Shown: one piece after another, positions 58,735 through 64,000 of the stretch
Layout: every line of letters starts with the position of its first letter
How positions within the stretch are numbered: the first letter of the stretch is position 1
DNA from: CAZYQW01 sp964649825
Lineage (GTDB): Bacteria; Planctomycetota; B15-G4; JADJEK01
Length of the DNA: 64,000 nt
Direction of reading: 5' to 3'
Assembly (NCBI GenBank): GCA_964649825.1
Contig: CAZYQW010000119.1
Span: 1-64,000 of the forward strand
Made by a program: the position numbers and the translations under genes
Notes under the pieces: model-generated
Databases searched by the model: none
What the model was told of the DNA's origin: nothing
The model's input: the letters and a program-made list of their open reading frames with translations, nothing else

Positions 58735-59627
58735 ACGCCGCGCCGGGCGCCCCGGGCGCATCGAGCGCGGCGCGGATCCGCTCGTATCTCGAGCTCGTCC
58801 GATTCTCCCACACGCTGTTCGCCCTGCCGTTCGCGGTGATGGCGCTGTTCCTCGCGTTCGACGGCGAATGGCCGAGCCTGCGCGTGACCGCCCTCGTCCT
58901 CGTCTGCATGGTGTCCGCACGCACGGCCGCCATGGCGTACAACCGGCTCGTCGATCGCGACGTCGACGCGAGGAATCCACGGACCCAAGGACGACACCTC
59001 CCCGCGAAGCGGCTTCGCGTGTTCGAGGTCGTCATAATCGTCGCCGGTTCGGCCGGGGTGTTCGTCGGCGCGACCTGGTTCCTGAACCGGCTCGCGTTCA
59101 CCCTCTCGATCCCGGTTCTCCTGGTCCTGCTCGGCTACTCGCACACCAAGCGGTTCACCGCGCTCTGCCACTTCGTCCTCGGGCTCGCGCTTGGGATCTC
59201 TCCGCTCGGCGTGTGGGTCGCCACGCGCGGCGTGGTCGATGCGTCGTACGTGGTGCCGGGCCTCCTCGGCGTCGCGGTTCTCCTGTGGGTCGCGGGATTC
59301 GACGTGCTCTACGCCTGTCAGGACGCCGAGTTCGACCGCGCCGTTCGGCTCCGATCGATCCCCGCTCGGCTCGGTGTCCGTCGCGCGCTGGTGATCGCGC
59401 GGCTCCTCCACGCGGCGTTCGTCGCTTGCCTCGTGGCGCTCGCGGCGGTCGCGTCGCTCGGTGCGGTCTACCTCGTCGGGGTCGGACTCTGCGGCGTGCT
59501 GCTCGTCTGCGAGCACCGCCTCGTGCGGGCCGACGACCTCTCGCGCCTCGACGTCGCGTTCTTCACCGTCAACGGGTTCTTGAGCCTCCTCCTCTGCGCC
59601 TTCACCGTGATCGAGGTGCTGCGATGA
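58731..59627 (+). CDS. UbiA-family polyprenyltransferase (4-hydroxybenzoate or MqnP type), 298 aa
   Basis: A membrane prenyltransferase with the first Asp-rich motif AMAYNRLVDRDVDARNPRTQ, GRHLPAK, and the second motif in GFDVLYACQDAEFDRAVRLR. The pairing with UbiX and UbiE fits the futalosine-route menaquinone enzymes (MqnP) as well as ubiquinone-type UbiA; the organism's likely affiliation favours menaquinone. About eight hydrophobic segments. It is coupled by ATGA overlaps both to ubiX upstream and to holA downstream. Confidence 0.88.
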   Translation: MNAAPGAPGASSAARIRSYLELVRFSHTLFALPFAVMALFLAFDGEWPSLRVTALVLVCMVSARTAAMAYNRLVDRDVDARNPRTQGRHLPAKRLRVFEVVIIVAGSAGVFVGATWFLNRLAFTLSIPVLLVLLGYSHTKRFTALCHFVLGLALGISPLGVWVATRGVVDASYVVPGLLGVAVLLWVAGFDVLYACQDAEFDRAVRLRSIPARLGVRRALVIARLLHAAFVACLVALAAVASLGAVYLVGVGLCGVLLVCEHRLVRADDLSRLDVAFFTVNGFLSLLLCAFTVIEVLR

Positions 59628-60712
59628 AGCCATCGCTTCCGGATCCGCTCCCGACCGTCGTCGTCCTCGCCGGCGACGAGGATCGCGCGAAGGTGGTCCT
59701 TCTCGCGGAGCTGACGACGCGGTTCGGGAAGGACGGCGACGTCGTCTCCTGGTCGAAGGACGACCTCCGGCGTCCCGACCGCGAGCTCTCCCAGCTGTTC
59801 TCGGACCTCGGCTCGAGACCACTCTTCGGCGGCGCTCGTCTCATCGTCTCCCGCGACGGCGACGACCTCGTCAAGCGAACCGGCGCCGGCCTCGTCAAGG
59901 CGCTCGAGATCCAATCGGGCAACCACCTCGTCATCCTGATGCGCGCGCTCGACCAGCGCACGGCGTTCGCGAAGGCGGTGAAGAAGCAGGGCGGCCTCGT
60001 CGTGTGCCAGCGGCCGAAGGTGGACGGCGATGCGCGCGGGGCCGCGGCCGGGGAGCTCGTGCGCGAGGTCGTCGAGGAGGCCAGGCGGCTCGGGCTGGAG
60101 ATCCCGCCGGACGCGGCACTCGAGCTGGCGGGGCGGACGGGCAACGATCTCCTGCTCCTTCACAACGAGCTCCAGAAGCTCGCGTTGTACCGCGGCGGGC
60201 CGGGGCGGATCGCGCGGTCCGACGTCGAGGCCCTCGTTCCGCGCAGCGCCGCGTGGGACCAGTTCCAGCTCTTCCAGGAGGTGGCGACGGGACGGGTATC
60301 GGACGCACTCCGCCGCCTGCGCGGGATGTTCGCCGAAGGAACGACGGATCGCTCGGGTCGCCGCACGACCGACGGACGCTCGATCGCGAGCAGCCTGCTC
60401 GCGCTGCTCGGACGCCGGCTGCGTCTGCTCGCCCGCTACCGCCGGCTCTCCGCGCGCGGACTTGCGAAGGAGGAGCTGCAGCGGGCCCTGCTGATCAAGA
60501 ACCCTGGGCAGCTCTTCTACCTCGGCCGCGAGGTGAACCTCCCGCTCGTCGCGGCGGCCGACGAAGCGCTCGCCGCCATGCTCGAGGCGGACCGCGCGCT
60601 CAAGCGCAGCGTCGACCCCGCGCTCGTCCTCGAGCGGCTGCTGGTGCGATGGACGAGCCTCGTGCGTCGTCCGGGGTCGCGGCCGACCGCCTCGACGGTG
60701 GCCGGCCGATGA
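59624..60712 (+). CDS. holA: DNA polymerase III delta subunit, 362 aa
   Basis: The clamp-loader delta subunit opens the beta clamp. The protein has the weakly conserved layout: PTVVVLAGDEDRAKVVLLAE, LFSDLGSRPLFGGARLIVSR, the lid region LELAGRTGNDLLLLHNELQK and a C-terminal helical collar (LLALLGRRLRLLARYRRLSA, LKRSVDPALVLERLLVRWTS). It overlaps mutL by 4 nt, so replication and repair genes share a transcript with the quinone genes. Confidence 0.88.
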   Translation: MKPSLPDPLPTVVVLAGDEDRAKVVLLAELTTRFGKDGDVVSWSKDDLRRPDRELSQLFSDLGSRPLFGGARLIVSRDGDDLVKRTGAGLVKALEIQSGNHLVILMRALDQRTAFAKAVKKQGGLVVCQRPKVDGDARGAAAGELVREVVEEARRLGLEIPPDAALELAGRTGNDLLLLHNELQKLALYRGGPGRIARSDVEALVPRSAAWDQFQLFQEVATGRVSDALRRLRGMFAEGTTDRSGRRTTDGRSIASSLLALLGRRLRLLARYRRLSARGLAKEELQRALLIKNPGQLFYLGREVNLPLVAAADEALAAMLEADRALKRSVDPALVLERLLVRWTSLVRRPGSRPTASTVAGR

Positions 60713-62505
60713 TCCGGCGTTTGCCCAAGGACGTCGTCGATCGGATCGCGGCCGGCGAGGTGATCGAACGACCGTCCTCGGTCGTGAAGGAGCTGATCGA
60801 GAACGCGCTCGACGCCGGTGCGACGCGCGTCGAGGTCGAGATCGAGCGGGGCGGCAGGCAGTCGATCCGCGTGAGCGACGACGGCTGCGGCATCGAGATG
60901 GAGGAGTTGCCGCTCGCGTTCGTCGCGCACGCGACGTCGAAGCTGACGGAGGTCGATGATCTCCTCGCGATCGCGTCGTTCGGGTTCCGCGGCGAGGCGC
61001 TCGCGAGCATCGGCGCGGTCTCCCGCGCCCGCATCGTGTCGCGGACGGCGCACGCCGCGAACGGCGCCGAGATCGTCTGCGACGGTGGCAACGTCACCGG
61101 GCCGAAGCCATGCAGCGCGCCGCTGGGGACGACGGTCGAGACGCAGAACCTCTTCTTCAACGTCCCCGCCCGCGAACGGTTCCTGAAGAGCGACGCGGCC
61201 GAGGCGAGCCGTTGCCTCGATCACGTCACCGACGCGGCCCTTGCGCACGAGGGAGTCCAGTTCCGCTTCGTCCACGGCGGCCGCTGTCTGTTCGAGGTCG
61301 CGGCGACCGATCGCCGCGCCCAGCGTTTCGCGCGCGCCCACGGCCAGGAGCTGGGGAAGGACCTGATCCACGTCGCGCGGCACGTCGGCGAGATGCACGT
61401 CGAGGCGCTGCTCGCGCCTCCGCACGCGGCGCGAGCGCGCGCCACGCACCAACACCTGTTCATGAACGGACGTCCGATCAAGGACGGCAGCTTGAAGGCG
61501 GCGGTACGCCAGGCATACCGCGAGTTCATGGCCCCGGCGCTCCAGCCGGTCTTCGCGCTGTTCGTCACGATCGATCCGGGCGAGGTCGACGTGAACGTCC
61601 ATCCCGCGAAGATCGAGGTCCGTTTTCGCAACGGCGGCGCCGTCTTTCGCGCGGTGCAACAGACCGTGCTCGACGCGTTGCGCTCGGCCGACCTCGCTCC
61701 GCGCCCGGGCGCGCCGCCCGCGGTTCGGCCGTCCGGGCGCACGTACGCGGAGGCCCGAGGCGGCGCGAGCACGGTGCGTGAGCCGATGGAGGCGTCCTCG
61801 TCGCCGTTGTCGCCGCTGCCGCCCGGCATGACCGCTCCTCGACCCCGGACCGAGCCCGCGGTGAGCCGCCCGGACGCAGCGGCGCCCGGCACGCTGTTCG
61901 AGACCGCGAAGTCTCCGCCGGTCCCCGCGGTGCCGGGGCGGACGGGTCGGGGTTGGCTGCGCCTGTTTCGAACCTACATCGGCTACGAGTCGGGCGCCGA
62001 TTTCGTGCTCGTGGATCAGCACGCGCTTCATGAGCGCGTGCTGTACGAGCGGATGCGCCGCCAGGTCGACGGGGGCGTGCTGAAGAGCCAACGGCTGCTC
62101 GTGCCGGTCGCGGTCGAGGTCTCCCGTGCCGAGACGATGCGCGCCGAGGAGGCCGCGGAGGATCTTGCGCAGCTCGGGCTCGAGGTGAGCGTGCTCGGTG
62201 ACACGACGATCGCGGTCCATTCCGTCCCGGTGCTCCTGAAGGACGCTGACGTGGAATCGGTCGTCCGCGGCGCGCTGGCCGAGGACGCCGCGGCGGCGCG
62301 CGAACGGCTCGATCATCGGCTGCACACGATGGCCTGTCACGCGGCGGTGCGGGCCGGAGACGTCCTGCGCGACGAGGAGATCGAGGCGCTGCTCGACGAA
62401 GCCGCGCAGGTGCCGGAGGCGAAGGCGTGTCCGCACGGGAGGCCGACCTCGGTGAGGGTGTCGAACGCGGAGCTGGAGAGGTGGTTCAAGCGGTCGGGGT
62501 TCTAG
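60709..62505 (+). CDS. mutL: DNA mismatch repair protein MutL, 598 aa
   Basis: GHKL ATPase half: RLPKDVVDRIAAGEVIERPS, LIENALDAGATRVEVEIERG, DDGCGIEMEELPLAFVAHAT and SFGFRGEALASIGAVSRARI. After a Pro-rich linker (~residues 330-410) the C-terminal domain has DQHALHERVLYERM, matching the DQHAxxExxxxE endonuclease motif, plus MACHAAVRAGD and the zinc-site CPHGRPTSV, so it is probably a nicking MutL of organisms without MutH. Length is normal. The next gene is convergent. Confidence 0.96.
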   Translation: MIRRLPKDVVDRIAAGEVIERPSSVVKELIENALDAGATRVEVEIERGGRQSIRVSDDGCGIEMEELPLAFVAHATSKLTEVDDLLAIASFGFRGEALASIGAVSRARIVSRTAHAANGAEIVCDGGNVTGPKPCSAPLGTTVETQNLFFNVPARERFLKSDAAEASRCLDHVTDAALAHEGVQFRFVHGGRCLFEVAATDRRAQRFARAHGQELGKDLIHVARHVGEMHVEALLAPPHAARARATHQHLFMNGRPIKDGSLKAAVRQAYREFMAPALQPVFALFVTIDPGEVDVNVHPAKIEVRFRNGGAVFRAVQQTVLDALRSADLAPRPGAPPAVRPSGRTYAEARGGASTVREPMEASSSPLSPLPPGMTAPRPRTEPAVSRPDAAAPGTLFETAKSPPVPAVPGRTGRGWLRLFRTYIGYESGADFVLVDQHALHERVLYERMRRQVDGGVLKSQRLLVPVAVEVSRAETMRAEEAAEDLAQLGLEVSVLGDTTIAVHSVPVLLKDADVESVVRGALAEDAAAARERLDHRLHTMACHAAVRAGDVLRDEEIEALLDEAAQVPEAKACPHGRPTSVRVSNAELERWFKRSGF

Positions 62506-62838
62506 TGGCGTGAGTCAGGGCCCGCCGGCCGGGTGTCTCGCAAGTCCCCACCGCGGTAGGACCGCAACCAAGGCGCAACCCAGGCGGAACCGGGGTCGCA
62601 TCGCATCCGACCGAGAGTTCTCCAGAGTGATACCGCGTGGAACGGGGTCGCGACCGACGGTCGCCGTGTTCGGCCTCGGCCCAACGCGCCGACCTCCCCC
62701 GACCCCGTTCCCGACGCGGCACCGGCTCCACCCACCACCATCCTCGAATCCGCGCGCCAGGTTCCTCCCCCGTCGTCGCGTGACAACAAGTTCGCGGCTG
62801 GAACCCAGGTCGATGGCGGCGACCCCCCGGAACGATGG
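62506..62838. other. Convergent intergenic region with a short perfect palindrome
   Basis: No gene seen. GCGACCG-A-CGGTCGC at 62650-62664 is a perfect inverted repeat with a single-base centre, similar in design to the one at 1567-1587. The region separates mutL from the convergent GDSL gene and may hold transcript ends. Confidence 0.45.
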
Positions 62839-63900
62839 TCAGCGAGGCTCGCCGGGAACCAGGTCGCGGACCCTCACGAACTCAGCGATCGCCGCCGCGA
62901 AGCGCTCGTGCGCGGCGGAGTTCGGGTGGTGATCGCGATGCTCCGGGGCGGCCCAGAAGAGGGGGGCGGGCTCGCCGAGCAGGCAGTCCAGGAGGGGGAG
63001 GAGCGGCACCCCTTCATCCGCGGCAACTCCCGCGAGCCACGCGCTGGCCGCGCGGCCGCGGTAGCCGTCGTGCTCGAGGACGAGGTCGCCGGTCTCGGTC
63101 GATTCGATCATCGGGACGTCGAGGACCGCGCACCGGGCTCCGCGCGCCTCGACCGCAGCGATCGTCTCGCGAAGCCGCGCCTCGCTGAAGGTCAGGTTCT
63201 CTCCCTCGCCCAGCTCGTACCGGCCGGACTGGCGATACCACTCGACGCGGCGCAGCGACACCTTGCGATAGAGGTAGGAGCGCCAGAGCGTCGGTTTCCA
63301 CGCGTCGGGGAGCGGCAGCGGATCGCAGAACAGATGGCCGTCGTAGCCGACGTGGAAGCCGAGCCGCTCGAGGTCGTTCACGAAGAAGCCGATCAGGACC
63401 AGGTCGGGGGCGACGGCGGACTCGAGGCGGCGAAAGAGCGCGAGCTGGTCGCGGGTGTTGTAGCCGGGAATGCCGGCGTTCACGACGTCGATCGGACGCA
63501 CGCTCGGAGGATCGTTCAGGCGCCGCTCGAGTCGCGCGCAGAACGTCTCGTCGGCGGGGACGCCGACGCCGTAGACGTTGCTGTCGCCGAGGACGAGAAC
63601 GCGGAACGAACCGCTGGTCAGCGATTGCGATGCACTGTCGCGCAGGCCGAGCGCGTCGTGCCGATATTCGATGCCGCGGACCGTCACCGCGCTGCCCGGC
63701 CGCCCGAGGTAGCGCACTCCGCCGTCCTCGACCGGCTCGAACATGCGCGCGTCGGCGAAGATCCGGCCCTTCTCGCCCTGGGCGACGTGGATGTCCAACC
63801 CCGCGCGGTACCACGTCCGCACGATCAGCTCGGCGCCGGCGACGAGGACGATGGCAGGGACGAGGACGAGCCCGGCGCGGCCGAGCGCACGACGCCTCAC
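62839..63900 (-). CDS. Membrane-anchored SGNH/GDSL hydrolase, 353 aa
   Basis: An N-terminal hydrophobic anchor (GLVLVPAIVLVAGAELIVRT) precedes an SGNH domain: block I VLVLGDSNVYGVGVPADETF (catalytic Ser in GDS), a Gly block in VVNAGIPGYNTRDQLALF, an Asn block in IGFFVNDLERLG, and a C-terminal DHHPNSAAHERFA with the Asp/His pair. Such proteins are esterases or O-acetyl transferases/esterases acting on cell-envelope polysaccharide. GTG 63900 overlaps the stop of the upstream gene (GTGA). Confidence 0.87.
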   Translation of the reverse strand: MRRRALGRAGLVLVPAIVLVAGAELIVRTWYRAGLDIHVAQGEKGRIFADARMFEPVEDGGVRYLGRPGSAVTVRGIEYRHDALGLRDSASQSLTSGSFRVLVLGDSNVYGVGVPADETFCARLERRLNDPPSVRPIDVVNAGIPGYNTRDQLALFRRLESAVAPDLVLIGFFVNDLERLGFHVGYDGHLFCDPLPLPDAWKPTLWRSYLYRKVSLRRVEWYRQSGRYELGEGENLTFSEARLRETIAAVEARGARCAVLDVPMIESTETGDLVLEHDGYRGRAASAWLAGVAADEGVPLLPLLDCLLGEPAPLFWAAPEHRDHHPNSAAHERFAAAIAEFVRVRDLVPGEPR

Positions 63901-64000
63901 GGCAGCCTCACGATGTCGACCGGGTTCACGAACTCGGGCGGCGCGACGAGGACGGTCACCTCGCCGGTCGCCGGGACGAGCCGCAGGATCGCACCGCCGC
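63897..64000 (-). CDS. 3' end of an unidentified gene running off the window
   Basis: On the minus strand the frame is open from the edge to TGA 63899-63897 and reads AILRLVPATGEVTVLVAPPE, then FVNPVDIVRLP. The beta-rich pattern resembles the last blade of an NHL/YVTN-type propeller, but 33 codons are too few to be sure. It overlaps the GDSL gene by 4 nt, so the two form an operon. Confidence 0.6.
   Translation of the reverse strand, partial: GGAILRLVPATGEVTVLVAPPEFVNPVDIVRLP

Overview
The window is high-GC bacterial DNA with GTG and TTG starts used alongside ATG. A planctomycete-like organism is my best guess, with low confidence. It rests on an ECF sigma factor divergent from a TPR-bearing Ser/Thr kinase, formylglycine-generating-enzyme (FGE)-like domains on NTPases, large exported beta-propeller proteins and exported HEAT proteins. 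No 16S rRNA or unique marker settles it. The left 25.5 kb is a decaying defence/accessory island. It ends next to a tRNA-Val gene at 25795-25871 whose 3' end faces the island. The right 38 kb is mostly intact chromosomal genes.

The centre of the island (about 1.9-18.7 kb) is a diversity-generating retroelement (DGR). Its cassette is an HTH protein (13075-13665), the accessory protein Avd (13662-14216), a 149-bp template repeat TR (14051-14199) and a DGR-type reverse transcriptase (14364-15379; IGxxxSQ and YVDD motifs). Three full-length target proteins of about 1,057-1,078 residues (6135-9368 +, 9627-12863 +, 15508-18681 -) share one layout: two N-terminal Rossmann-like domains that look TIR- or nucleoside-deoxyribosyltransferase-like, a NACHT/STAND NTPase, and a C-terminal FGE-sulfatase-type C-type-lectin domain. 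The last ~50 codons of that domain are a variable repeat (VR) copied from the TR. I count 45 differences from the TR at template adenines and 4 elsewhere. Each VR is followed, after exactly 13 nt, by a 41-bp block (40-41 of 41 identical) that begins with a hairpin. A fourth family member (1908-3948) is a pseudogene. The reverse transcriptase is itself interrupted by an 8-bp tandem duplication next to its first catalytic aspartate, so the system as sequenced is either switched off or recently broken.

Around the DGR lie other defence genes and relics. They are a trlF-like ATPase with an internal deletion (128-1058), a Phd/ParE toxin-antitoxin pair with a frameshifted toxin (4298-4916), integrase fragments (about 4.99-5.34 and 18.84-19.02 kb), and a type I restriction locus (hsdM, truncated GmrSD-like gene, relic of a RecG-like regulator, hsdR) that lacks a visible hsdS. 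A second, diverged hsdR fragment sits at 4059-4203.

The right part encodes alanine dehydrogenase, an HTH-receiver fusion regulator, UppP, GDP-mannose dehydratase and reductase, a PGRP-type amidase, an RsbW-like ATPase with a response regulator, MobB, a UbiA-family prenyltransferase, the kinase/sigma pair, threonine aldolase, phosphomannomutase, a SAM hydrolase, HEAT and SH3 exported proteins, LarC, Tgt, two tandem ~1,105-residue exported beta-propeller paralogues, SpoIID/RuvB, a menaquinone-type cluster (UbiE, CPBP protease, UbiX, UbiA) leading into HolA and MutL, and a GDSL hydrolase. Several gene junctions carry short tandem repeats, repeatedly with an 8-bp unit, the same unit length as the duplication that broke the reverse transcriptase.
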